Made by a program: the position numbers and the translations under genes | Notes under the pieces: model-generated | The model's input: only the letters and a program-made list of their open reading frames with translations | Database searches by the model: none | What the model was told of the DNA's origin: nothing | Assembly (NCBI RefSeq): GCF_024713945.1 | Contig: NC_134679.1 | Location: forward strand, 4,779,001 to 4,843,000 | DNA: 64,000 nucleotides | Reading direction: 5' to 3' | Source: Dermatophagoides farinae | Lineage: Eukaryota > Arthropoda > Arachnida > Sarcoptiformes > Pyroglyphidae | In this document: positions 1 to 10,069 of the stretch, piece after piece | Layout: the number at the start of each line of letters is the position of its first letter | Position numbering within the stretch: the first letter of the stretch is position 1

Positions 1-1
1 A

Positions 2-3000
2 TTAAAAAAGTTTGCGGAACTTCAACCGCCATATGATGATCATGATTTGGAAGGCTATCGACGCATGATGACTTCAGCTCGAAGTTCATACTTGAGTTTA
101 AAACGTGCCGGGGCAGACGCTTTCACCATTACCTTGTTAACAAAACAAATAAAGGGGAAGCTATCTCCAATCAGGCTTTCTATCTTGGAAGAACGTTCAG
201 ATCAAGAAGATATTGAACAAGTAATCAAATATCTCGAAAATATTGTTGATAAACTGCAAGACAATGCAGATCCGTTTTTGGTGAATAATAAAAAATTTAC
301 AAGACAGGCAAATAGATCGTTCAGAGAAAATCGTGGCGCCTGTATATTTTGTGGCGATAAAACTCATTCTGCAAAAAATTGTAAACTGGATTTGACAACC
401 GCAGAAAAGCGGCAGCTGGCATTTGATGCAGGAGTTTGTACTGGATGTTATCAACAAGGACACATCTTTCGCTATTGCCGAAGTGCAGAACATTGTTCAC
501 AATGTAATGGTTCGCACAAACTCGTGGATTGTCCGTCTAAACAAAGCAAATCAAACTGGAGATCACAAACAAATCAGAAATCCAGTGAAAAGGAGAAACA
601 ACAAACGATCCCGAAAGCTGTAAATTCTTTGGACGCCGAGCCACAAGCATTAATTGATTTGAATACTCCTGACAATTCAGAGGAGTCGGAAAATGAACAA
701 GGCGAATGTTTCTCAGTTAACAACATGGAAAAAAAGTCAATACCACCAATATTGGCACGTGCTCGAATAGACAACAAGAAAGTTACAATTTTACTGGATC
801 CGGGATCGAATATTAACATTATTTCGAAATCGGAATGTGACAATTTGAAATTGGATATTTTCAAAAGTAAAATCTCAATAAAAGTCACCGAACATCGATT
901 AAATTCATTTCAAGCATGCTTTGCTCACATGAAATTGGGGACAATAAAACGGAAGATTATCTTTCGAATCGTAAATGATGATGATATGCCGATATTGCTA
1001 GGACGAGATGATATCCATGCATTTAAAATAATGTTGTTCCCAGGCGATCGTGAATTGATCCCAATGCAGATGACAACGTTACAACGTCCGGAACCTAGTG
1101 AATTTCGAAAAAGTTGTTATCATGTTAAAGCCAAAGATGAACAAACGGAAAAGCAAAATTTAAATGATTTATTACAACTTGACGATGTTTTTGCTAAATC
1201 AAAATTCGATATTGGATTAGTTTCAACCGAAAAGTGTCAAATTCAGTTGACTAACAACATGCCAATAGTTCGGAAAGTTTATCCGTGCTCAATTGAGGAC
1301 CAATCAAAAATTGATAATCAATTTAAAGAATTGCTCGACAATAAAATTATTGAATCACAAATAAAGAAAACGGCAAGATATCATGCCCTTATGGCAGCAA
1401 TACTGGTCATGATGTTTCTTCCAACTGGTTTCCTTGCGGGAATACCTACTACTGATCCCATTATTTGGAAAAAAACGCAACATGCGGTGGCAACTGGAAC
1501 AGAATATCGAACTTATATGGTTGGATTACAAGATCCGTGTAAGGCATGGGTTGGAGCTAATAAAGAATTTCATCAAGGATATTACACCACTAAAATAAAA
1601 GAAAATGAAAACGATTGCCTTTATGAAATGATGATAATCTCACAAATTAAAAAACATTGTGATTCTGAAACTGATTTATCATACAAAATCAATAATCAAA
1701 GGAAAAAACGCAGCTTAACAGCTTTGGCTTCAACAGGAGTATATGCAATTGCTACTAATCCAGGCCAAGTAATTTCCATCTTCAACTCTATTATTGGTTT
1801 TGTTTCAAATTTTCGTACACAATATCGTGTAAAGGCCTATCAAAAACAAACAGAAGAGAAAATTGCTGAAATGGAGCAACTGTTGGAAAATCAAAATCAA
1901 TTGATTAAAGAATTAAAAGACCAATGGGATGAACGTTTTTTGAAATACACGTTTACCGAAAAAGCAATGGAAGAATTGGCGGAGATCAATGCCAAATTAA
2001 ATACAATATATCCTCATTTGATGGCATTCTTACGCCAAATGCAAATGCCAAGAATCGATGCGGATGTAGACTTTCTTTTCCCAAATATGATAACTGAAAA
2101 TGAGACCTGGGAATTATGGGAACCTCAAGGTTGCAAATTTGATGCTAACGATAATGTTTTACAATTGGATTTCATTGTTCCAATTGTTGATCCAAAATAT
2201 CAAGTTTATCGTGGGCACCCCTTCAAGATTATTCAAGAGCGGGGGGAAAATAGATGTCTTTTTCGTTATAGTGGGCCACAATACATGTTTGTCAACACTA
2301 AACGTGATTGTGCAATAGAGGCGGATATACAGCCGAATGGTTATCATGCTGAAGCATTCCTTGTATCTCATCCAGATGAATGTAGAATTCAAGCTCCTAT
2401 GAAGAAAACTTTTTGGCAAGAAGATGAATGCTTCACCGAATTTGAATGGAACGATCAAAGAAAGAAAAGTCAACAAATAGATTATGATTCAGAATTCGTT
2501 TACATTTATTGTTTAAATCAAACATTGAAATTGGCAAATGTAACATACCGATGTGAAAATGCTGTCTATCGTATTCCTCGAGATCAAGAATTCACAATTG
2601 ATGAACATGAATACATTGTGAGGAAACAGACAAAGAAAGCGAATTTTGTATTGGAATATCATACATCCAGAACAATTAACGCTTTATTATTCCATGATCA
2701 ATTTGAATACGAAAAATCTTTTAAAAATATCGGAATTCTTTTGGACAACTATCAGCATTCAAGTCGTATTGCTCCGATAGAATCAAATTGGACTGTAAGG
2801 GGATTGATGATAAACGCGCTGATCTGCTTGCTTGTTTTGGCGATTATCACTATTTTCGTTGTTATCCTATATTATAAATTCTATCGCTTGCGAAGAAGAA
2901 CCGCAACAAATATGGAACACCTTACTGCAGTTCATCTGAATTATGTTGACAACAGTGCTGAATCCTCAAATCCTCCTCCTGCTACGACCTCTCTTGGGGG

Positions 3001-3010
3001 GGGCATGTAA
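2..3010 (+). CDS. gag/protease/RT-stub/envelope fusion open reading frame (partial at 5' end)
   Basis: Residue numbers count from position 47; the frame is open back to base 2, so the true start is outside. Three zinc knuckles start near residues 99, 131 and 150 (CX2CX4HX4C twice, then CX2CX3HX4C), the nucleic-acid-binding end of gag. A retropepsin-like segment follows with D251 in a D-P-G-S context and an ILLGRDD motif near residue 320. Residues about 370-440 resemble the very start of a reverse transcriptase; the catalytic core is missing. From M449 (base 1391) the frame becomes an envelope-like glycoprotein: hydrophobic signal segment, dibasic RKKR at 552-555 followed by a hydrophobic stretch and a Glu/Gln-rich coiled coil, many cysteines, and one membrane anchor at about 919-945 with a basic cytoplasmic tail. 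The layout fits a class I fusion glycoprotein of errantivirus/BEL type. No internal stop codon is seen. Confidence 0.8.
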   Translation, partial: LKKFAELQPPYDDHDLEGYRRMMTSARSSYLSLKRAGADAFTITLLTKQIKGKLSPIRLSILEERSDQEDIEQVIKYLENIVDKLQDNADPFLVNNKKFTRQANRSFRENRGACIFCGDKTHSAKNCKLDLTTAEKRQLAFDAGVCTGCYQQGHIFRYCRSAEHCSQCNGSHKLVDCPSKQSKSNWRSQTNQKSSEKEKQQTIPKAVNSLDAEPQALIDLNTPDNSEESENEQGECFSVNNMEKKSIPPILARARIDNKKVTILLDPGSNINIISKSECDNLKLDIFKSKISIKVTEHRLNSFQACFAHMKLGTIKRKIIFRIVNDDDMPILLGRDDIHAFKIMLFPGDRELIPMQMTTLQRPEPSEFRKSCYHVKAKDEQTEKQNLNDLLQLDDVFAKSKFDIGLVSTEKCQIQLTNNMPIVRKVYPCSIEDQSKIDNQFKELLDNKIIESQIKKTARYHALMAAILVMMFLPTGFLAGIPTTDPIIWKKTQHAVATGTEYRTYMVGLQDPCKAWVGANKEFHQGYYTTKIKENENDCLYEMMIISQIKKHCDSETDLSYKINNQRKKRSLTALASTGVYAIATNPGQVISIFNSIIGFVSNFRTQYRVKAYQKQTEEKIAEMEQLLENQNQLIKELKDQWDERFLKYTFTEKAMEELAEINAKLNTIYPHLMAFLRQMQMPRIDADVDFLFPNMITENETWELWEPQGCKFDANDNVLQLDFIVPIVDPKYQVYRGHPFKIIQERGENRCLFRYSGPQYMFVNTKRDCAIEADIQPNGYHAEAFLVSHPDECRIQAPMKKTFWQEDECFTEFEWNDQRKKSQQIDYDSEFVYIYCLNQTLKLANVTYRCENAVYRIPRDQEFTIDEHEYIVRKQTKKANFVLEYHTSRTINALLFHDQFEYEKSFKNIGILLDNYQHSSRIAPIESNWTVRGLMINALICLLVLAIITIFVVILYYKFYRLRRRTATNMEHLTAVHLNYVDNSAESSNPPPATTSLGGGM
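2996..3003 (+). other. Polypurine-tract-like G8 run before the 3' LTR
   Basis: Eight G residues lie just before CA-TGTAACA. Plus-strand DNA synthesis in LTR elements starts at a purine tract next to the 3' LTR, and this is the only candidate between the envelope coding region and the TG at 3006. It is shorter and purer in G than many known tracts. Confidence 0.5.
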
Positions 3011-3157
3011 CATTTAAAAAATTAAATGATATTTTCTATAAATTTCAAACATTTAACCACAACCGATAATTTAGTTATCTGGTAATTAATAAACACAAAC
3101 AAAATATCAATCAACATTCTTTAAAATCCATACACAAACTATAAAAACTAAAACACA
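3006..3157 (+). repeat. Putative 3' LTR (left edge at TGTAACA; right edge unresolved)
   Basis: The segment begins with TGTAACA directly after the G8 tract, as expected for an LTR. The envelope stop codon (TAA, 3008-3010) lies inside the first bases of this LTR. An AATAAA poly(A) signal is at 3088-3093. The end is a guess near an ACACA at about 3157, because the 5' LTR needed to fix it is outside the window. Confidence 0.4.
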
Positions 3158-4611
3158 GGACACGACACTCTTTATCTTTTGAGATCATTATGTTTGAAGT
3201 GATTTTCATGCTGAATAAAAATAAAATTTTTTATATATATATGATGATAATTTATAGAAGGAATAAGAAAAGAAAATCTTGAAAAAACGGAATCGTGAAT
3301 AGAGAAAAAAAATTGATTATACCATCTTTTTGTTCTAAAAGCAAGTGGAGAAAAGAAAAATCAATTTCAAAGAATATACGTAGGATTTATTTTTACTTAA
3401 AATATATATAAAAATGAATGATGATGAATATCTAGAAGTATCTAGATTGTGTGACAAATACACTGGCAGTGTATAGCAGAAATATTGGCTTATCTGTATT
3501 GCATTTTTCAATTTCATTCATTCATTCATTCATTTCGTAATCACTGGTGGATTTGTTTGAAGAATTTTTCGTTCATTTTTTTTCTCATTTAATCATTTAA
3601 ATTTTTTCATGTTTGCATAATTTTTTTTTGACAAATATGCAACTGCTGCTGTTGTTGTGTTGATTTTTTTGTCTCGCAACATGTTTTTTGGAGTGTTTGG
3701 TTTGTTTTTTTTTAATCTTGAATTGAATTGGATTGGATTTGATTTGAATTGAATTTTTACCCAATACAAGGCCAATTATTATTCCGAATTCAAATGTATT
3801 GACAAGCGTGACATGATTTTTTTTTTTTAGTGAATCTCCAAATATATTTGATTGACTCTCAAAAACGAAATTTTCTTTTTATGTCAACATTTTTTTTTTG
3901 GGGGGGGGGGAGCCTGTCATCCGATGATATGAGAGACACATTTCTGCTGACACATTTGCAATGATTTTGTTTTTTTTCTATAGTTTATGAATTTTTACTT
4001 TTATTCATGAATGTCAAGTGAAATCAAAAAAATTGAAAATTCACATATGGAAAAATGTACTATCGCAAATATTTGATTCCTCTATTTTTCATCATTATGG
4101 TCATTTCCACCAACGATTAATTAGTGATTCACAAAAATGTTTTTGCCCATTTATGTTTATGGATGGAGGGATAGAGGGATTTTATTTATTTTTTTTAATT
4201 CAAAATATTTTCACCAGAAAAAAAATTATGCCGATTCGAATATTTCATTCTCTTTTTTTTCTCATAACTGGTTTGTGCCTGTGTGTGTGTGTGTGTGTGC
4301 TGGTATTAAAAATTGTAAAAACTTTTTTTTCCACGTAACTGCTGCTTAGAAATTCATTTCGATTTTATATTGGTGAAAATAAAATGAAATGAATCGAACG
4401 ATTGTAAAATGTGTTGCCATATTCCCAACATTTTTATCCCTCAAGACAGTACAGTATTTACAATTGATGTTGTGCCATAAATCATGGAATATAATTGTAA
4501 ATTTAATGGTTTTTCAAAAATTTCATTTCATTTCATTTCATTTTTTTTCGTGACCATTAAAAATTTTTTCATAAAAAAAAAAATTTGTCCATTAGAAAAG
4601 TGAAAATTTAT

Positions 4612-4729
<118 letters not shown>

Positions 4730-6455
4730 TCCGCTATTGTGTTTGGTTTGTTGTTGTTGTTGTTTTTTTTCAATTTCATTTCCTTTTTTTTATTATAGCC
4801 AATCTTTGATTTTGCTTGCAGCAATCGTAACAAGAGTGAAGAACAAATTTCTGATCAATTCGAATTTTATTTTTTAATTTCATTTTCTTTTCTTTTTTTT
4901 TTGTTGACAAAAAAAATCAATTTTTTATCGGTGATTGGATGATGAAATGGAATTTTTTTTTTGGTTGTTGTTGTTGATGTTTGTTTTCTGCATTCGGAAA
5001 AACTCACCGTTTTTTTTTTTTTGGAAAACTTTGAAAATATAAGTAACGAGCATTACATTTTATTGTGTACTAACTGATTTATACATAAATAAATATTTAC
5101 CTTAACTACATTATTACCATATATACACATAAATCAATTCATTTACAATTGAACTAATTACTAATTTGATCGACAAAGAAAAAAAATTGTGATCATCATT
5201 CGATCTAATTCGGATAAATTCATTTTTTTTCTGTTGTTGTGTTATTAATCTTACTTCAAATGATAGTGGCAAGAAAGTTTTCAAACTAATGATATATGAT
5301 TATATTGAAGATTGAAGATTCGAATGAAAAGAAAAAACAGAAATCTATAGAAACCAGAGATTGAGATATTGATCTTGGCAAAAAAAATAAGAAAGATGAT
5401 ATGATCATCATCATCATCATCATTGTGATTACTATTGCTTCTATATGATCAAGTTAGATTTGCTTCTTATTCTACTTTTTTAAATGACTTTTTTTTTGGT
5501 CGACTGTTGAAGTCAGACGACCAAAAAAAAAAAAAAAACGGTATCACAATGATTACAGCTCTAGACATTCGAGACAAAATTGATTGGTTTTATTCTTCAT
5601 TCATTGTATTCTCTGTTTGTGTCTTGTTATCTAATACTTTTTTTTAGCACTCTAGGCAGTCCTTGTGTGTATGTGTGTGTATTGAATTCTGGATTAGAAT
5701 TGTTCATTACCGAATTTATTACATACATCATCTAATGTGTCTAGTTACTATGTTTGGACTTTTAGATCCATTATCCTCACAAAGCTGATCATAATGAATG
5801 TTGATCGATTGTTAAAACGGTCTGTAACTGATCAAATTACACAAATCCAATCGTGTTAACTAAACTAACTAACTGACAAAACACTCTTGCTCGCACATTT
5901 ACAATGATTATTGAAAAAACCATATAAATGAATTAGAATTTAAATAAAATTGACTGATTTCATTAAATTCAAATGATGTAAATGGACGTATAATTAAAAA
6001 TGAAATGAATTGAAATTGACAGCAAACGATCATGATGATGATGATGATGATGATGATAATGAGACTTTTTGTAATCGAATCGCATTTCGATTTTTTTTCC
6101 CAAAAATTGTGGAAATTCTGATCGATACATTATCATTTGAAATTAATGGTAAGAAAAGAACAAAGAAAAAACGTGCCTCAGTTAATTCACTCGCAAACTA
6201 TCTCAATTTCTTTCATTTTTCCATCTAAATACAATCCAATCTTTTATACACGGAATATGGAAAAAAAATTGGGAATGTTTCCATGAATCACACATACACA
6301 CATACATACATATTCGATTCATTCAACAAAAAAAATAAATAACGCCCACACGCACAAATACACACTATTATTTGGCCAGAATTGTTATTGTTTTTTTTGT
6401 GAATTTTTCTCATCATCATTTTCTGTTGTTGTTGTTGTTGTATTTTTGTTTAATA

Positions 6456-6461
<6 letters not shown>

Positions 6462-6508
<47 letters not shown>
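6462..6508 (+). repeat. (TC)n microsatellite
   Basis: A TC dinucleotide run of about 47 bp, immediately preceded by a short (TTG)n run at about 6424-6440. Confidence 0.9.
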
Positions 6509-6510
<2 letters not shown>

Positions 6511-7417
6511 ACACCCGCATTTATTCACACATAGCCAAACATAAAAGAATTTATTTATTCTTTTGATGGAATATCGATTTGAAACAGGATATTATAGACA
6601 GCTAGAAAAAAATAGAGAGAATGTGAAATAGACATTTAATGTATGTACCAACTAATCCTGAATAAAAAAAAATTCTCATTACTATTTGCCTGCCTATTTG
6701 TAATATTCCATTTTACTGTCACCACCACCACCTCCAAACACAAAAAAAACATTGAATGCATACCTTTTTTTTGTATATATTCCAAAGTGTCATCATACAC
6801 ACATGGATAACAATACCAAACAAACGAACATTAATTTCTTTAAAATATTCTTTCCATGTGTTTTTCTTATTATTACTTTTATTATTATTTGTTAGTTTGC
6901 TCCAGTCATATACAGTTCATTTCACACACACACATAATATTCAGTTGTTTTATTGATTTTAACATATTTTTTTTCTAACGATATCGATTTTTATTATCTG
7001 TGCGTGTGTGTGTGTATGTACACGTACATGCGTATTATGTTGATGATCATTACGTAAAACGGAAATATTTGATAATAATAAAACTATTCTAACGCCCACG
7101 CCACAGAAAATATATCTGAATGAATGATTTGTTTTTATTATATTTTTTCAACTTTCTATATTTAATAATATAATCTTTGATATTAAAATCAATACATATA
7201 TATTTAGTGTTAGGTAAAAAAATTGTTTGCAAGATAATTTATCTACATATATCCAATGTAAACAATAAAAACATTAATCGATAATGATTTCTGGATCGGC
7301 CAGCTTATTATTATCATTATTATTATCGATTATGTCTATTCTAATAATCATTTTTCATTACCAATACAAGTGGTAGTAATACATTCAACTGGCCATTAGC
7401 TCATAAATAAATACTAC

Positions 7418-7458
7418 CCCATGGAAAAATTTGAGGGCTACAAATGTGATATTTTGGT
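7418..7458 (+). repeat. Left inverted-repeat arm (41 bp)
   Basis: Matches the reverse complement of 8968-9008 at 39 of 41 bases; the two differences are at arm positions 9 and 17. Confidence 0.85.
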
Positions 7459-8176
7459 GCTTTAGAAGAAAAATAGCCCAAAGTAGATTTTTTTAGAAAA
7501 AAAGTAGCTCAAAATTTTTCTCGCTTTGAATTTTCTAAAGATTTCCGTTAAGGGCATGCGCGTTTTGCATTTTTTGCGTTACGTTCAAAAGTTTAACCTG
7601 ATGACTATTATGCATTTCTTAATAAGTTCGAATTATAACATAACAATTCGATTTATGATTGAAAAAAAACATGTTGATGTTTTAAGTTTGAGTGTTAATG
7701 TAAAAATTGAAATTTGAATGTTTCAATTTTGAAAAATTGAATTTGTTTTTTGGTTGTCTATTATCAACAGATGGTAAGAGATTTGTTGTGTTCTTAATAT
7801 TTATGTTTCATGTCATTTTTTCATTCAATAGTGATAAAGATTCATTTTCTTGTCATAATTTTGTATTGTAACAAAAATATGATCATAAAATGGTATTCGA
7901 ATTCGATATAGGATTTGAATGACGAACTGGTAATCTTAATGAAGTTGAATTGGAATCATGGTCGGAATATGATGATATTTTGGAAGCTATTAAAAATGAT
8001 GTCACATTTAATAAACGTTTGCATAATGATGATAATGATAATGACAAGAAAGGAATTGCGCGGTAAATTCTTTTGAAAAAATTCTTTTATTTAAATATAG
8101 ACTAATTTTTCTTGAATTATTGGCAATGAATTAGCAAATCAATATGCAAAAGATGGAACAAATTTGTCCTGTATTT

Positions 8177-8259
8177 CGTATGATCTTTGTCTAATTTCAT
8201 TGGCCAAATATTTTTTGGAAAACATCATGCTTTATAATTGGGATTATCGATGAAAATTT
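8177..8259 (+). repeat. First copy of an internal LINE duplication
   Basis: About 80 bp from CTTTGTC through TATCGATGAAAAT recurs with scattered substitutions at 8422-8501, 245 bp downstream. Confidence 0.75.
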
Positions 8260-8421
8260 ATTCATTGAATCACACCTCTACATGAGTACCAACGGCAACG
8301 AAATGAGTAACCTGCTTTCCCAAAGATCATTCTTTTTTTGTCCAATAATTCTAAAAAAATCATACCAACCAAATAGATTTTTACAAAAAAAAACCTAATG
8401 GAACCTACAAGGCAAGGTTGG

Positions 8422-8501
8422 TCGATATCTTTGTCCAATTTCTCTGGTCAAATATTTTTTGAAAAACATCATGCTTTACAATTGTTACTATCGATGAAAA
8501 T
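8422..8501 (+). repeat. Second copy of an internal LINE duplication
   Basis: Diverged copy of 8177-8259. It shares AAATATTTTTTGGAAAAC-like and ATCATGCTTTA blocks with it. Confidence 0.75.
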
Positions 8502-8908
8502 CTAATCAAGATGGAAAAACTACTAGATACTTCTTTTCCTCGATTTATGGTCATTTATTATTTTGTGGAGATCTAAATTTTATTTTGGTTCAATTTTATC
8601 TGGACATGAAAAATTTTGTTTTCCAATATTTATAACCGATTGATTATTTTCTGTATATAATTTTTTTCTTTTTATCCACTATTTATAATGGTATAAGAGG
8701 TTTTCTTTTATAATAAATAAACTTTATTAAAATAAAATAAAATGATCAAAATATGAAGCAGCGGATAAGCAGCGGATATGCAGAATATGAGAATAATTTC
8801 GGAAATTTATTTCATTCAAGGGAAAAATTCCCTGTGAATTGTGATCACGTGATGGGCTGCAATGGTTCTATTTTTCTGCTTAAAGCGCGCTAAAGATCTT
8901 CCATTTTC

Positions 8909-8934
8909 GTTCTAAAATCGATCGATTTTAGAAC
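8909..8934. repeat. Perfect 26-bp palindrome
   Basis: GTTCTAAAATCGA followed at once by its exact reverse complement, with no loop. It lies just inside the right inverted-repeat arm. Related TTCTAAAA/TTTTAGAA motifs flank that arm at about 8957-8970 and 9031-9044. Confidence 0.9.
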
Positions 8935-8967
8935 ATTCTAATAAGATTGTAAGCCTGCGCTTTTAGA

Positions 8968-9008
8968 ACCAAAATATCACATTTGTAGCCCACAAATTTC
9001 TCCATGGG
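8968..9008 (-). repeat. Right inverted-repeat arm (41 bp)
   Basis: Reverse complement of the left arm 7418-7458 with two differences. Confidence 0.85.
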
Positions 9009-10069
9009 ACAGATTTTCATCTACCGATTTCGGTTCTAAAAAGCGAAAAAAAGTCATTTTAATTTGTTGGTGTTGGTAAATTTTTTTATAATATGGCTCT
9101 TTAGTCACAATAACCAGACATGTCATAATGATGATTAGTACACTACAGAATATTCTTGCCACTTTATATTTCATCATGCATAAGTGAGAATTTTGTTTGT
9201 TTTTTTTAAGAAAAAAAAATGGCGCCATATTGTTTTTATTCAGGCCAATTTTTCTAGAATTTTTTTTTGTTTTTTTTTGGTTGTTGTTGTTGTTATTGTT
9301 CATTCGAATAAATATTTGCTGTTGGCGCCATATTTTTTCTCCAATGCCTGTGTAATAGACGAATAAATTTTTTTTCCATATCTATTCTGTGTTTTGTAAC
9401 CAAAAAAAAAAAAAAAAAAAACAAAACAAAAAAAAATCCCTCCATTCTTTTCATATATTACGAACATCAATTATTTGTGTGTAGGCCACATGAAAACATT
9501 CCTCGTTTGTATGTGCTGGTGTGTTGTTTTTTTTGAATTTGAATTTTTTTCCATTTTTTGTTTTGTTTCTGTATAGATTCTCTGGAGAGTAAAAGATTTT
9601 TTGATGAGAAAATCTCCTTTTCACACTCTCATTCTATTGCTTTGATGATGCAAATTATTGAATGAATTCAATGGTTGATGATATTGCATCAATGGATATT
9701 TTTCTTTATATTTTTTTTATAATGTGATGGAAAAATATTCCATAGAAAATGGCCTGAATCTATGGATACCTTTCACCTTTGTTTGTGTTTTTTTTTCTTC
9801 ATAAATTTGTTTTTCCTTCACTTTGTTATTGTGGATAAATATAAAAATAGCGTTTTATTTAAAAAATAAATAAACCAAAAGATCAAAAGATTTTTTTTGA
9901 ACATACATAAACATATAGAGATAAAAGAATGAAAATTTTCTGTGGAAAAATTTGCTCGATATCAGAATTCACTGGAAAAAATTCAACAGTAAAAATAAAA
10001 TTTTTTTTCCAATTTTCATTTCAATGAAATTTTTAATCAAATTTTTTCATTTATTTTTCATATTTCAAG
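9009..10069. other. AT-rich upstream or intronic DNA
   Basis: No gene is supported. The stretch contains poly-A (9402-9420), TTG runs and T-rich tracts. The last 40 bases form a strong polypyrimidine tract that feeds the splice acceptor at 10,068-10,069. Confidence 0.5.

Larger units (their letters stand above)
1..3160 (+). mobile_element. LTR retroelement with envelope gene, 5' end outside the window, pol mostly missing
   Basis: The segment shows gag-like, protease-like, short reverse-transcriptase-like and envelope-like parts in one frame, followed by a G8 tract (2996-3003) and a TG dinucleotide where a 3' LTR would begin. Base composition is visibly less AT-rich than the flanking DNA from 3160 on. 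Most of reverse transcriptase and all of RNase H and integrase are absent, so this copy cannot move on its own. The frame is open to the left window edge, so the 5' LTR and start of gag lie outside. The right limit is approximate because I have no second LTR to compare. The knuckle region resembles BEL/Pao elements, while the reverse-transcriptase stub reads more like Ty3/Gypsy, so I leave the superfamily open. Confidence 0.85.
7890..8650 (+). pseudogene. Decayed LINE ORF2 3' end (RNase H and C-terminal region)
   Basis: Bases 8116-8253 translate to a segment containing GNELANQYAKDG, which is the signature near the end of the RNase H domain in I/Jockey-type non-LTR retrotransposons (usual form GNELADxLAKEG). 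Further down, about 8580-8645 reads FGSILSGHEKF, matching the 'F(L)TGHG.F' pattern that follows RNase H in those elements. Stop codons and frame changes interrupt the stretch, and part of it is duplicated (8177-8259 and 8422-8501). The upstream piece from 7890 looks protein-like but has an in-frame TGA after ten codons. An A/T-rich tail with AATAAA-like runs lies at about 8710-8740. It is a dead fragment and lies wholly inside the 7418-9008 inverted-repeat element. Confidence 0.6.
7418..9008. mobile_element. Inverted-repeat-bounded element of 1.59 kb containing LINE debris
   Basis: Bases 7418-7458 and the reverse complement of 8968-9008 match at 39 of 41 positions, both beginning CCCATGGA and ending TATTTTGGT. 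Such a long, nearly identical inverted pair 1.5 kb apart is typical of a DNA-transposon or foldback element. The flanks share no convincing target-site duplication (ACTAC to the left, ACAGA to the right). No transposase is visible. The interior instead carries a decayed non-LTR retrotransposon 3' end, so this may be a non-autonomous element that received a LINE insertion. The family is unassigned. Confidence 0.6.

Noticed and set aside
6010-6228. Asp-rich open frame followed by a GTAAGA donor
   Set aside because: The frame starts at TTG, its Asp run is a GAT repeat, and no partner exon in phase was found.
10024-10069. ATG at 10,024 as the start of paralogue 1 with a signal peptide
   Set aside because: The hydrophobic residues come from a T-rich tract that looks like a splice-acceptor pyrimidine run. 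It is possible but not chosen.
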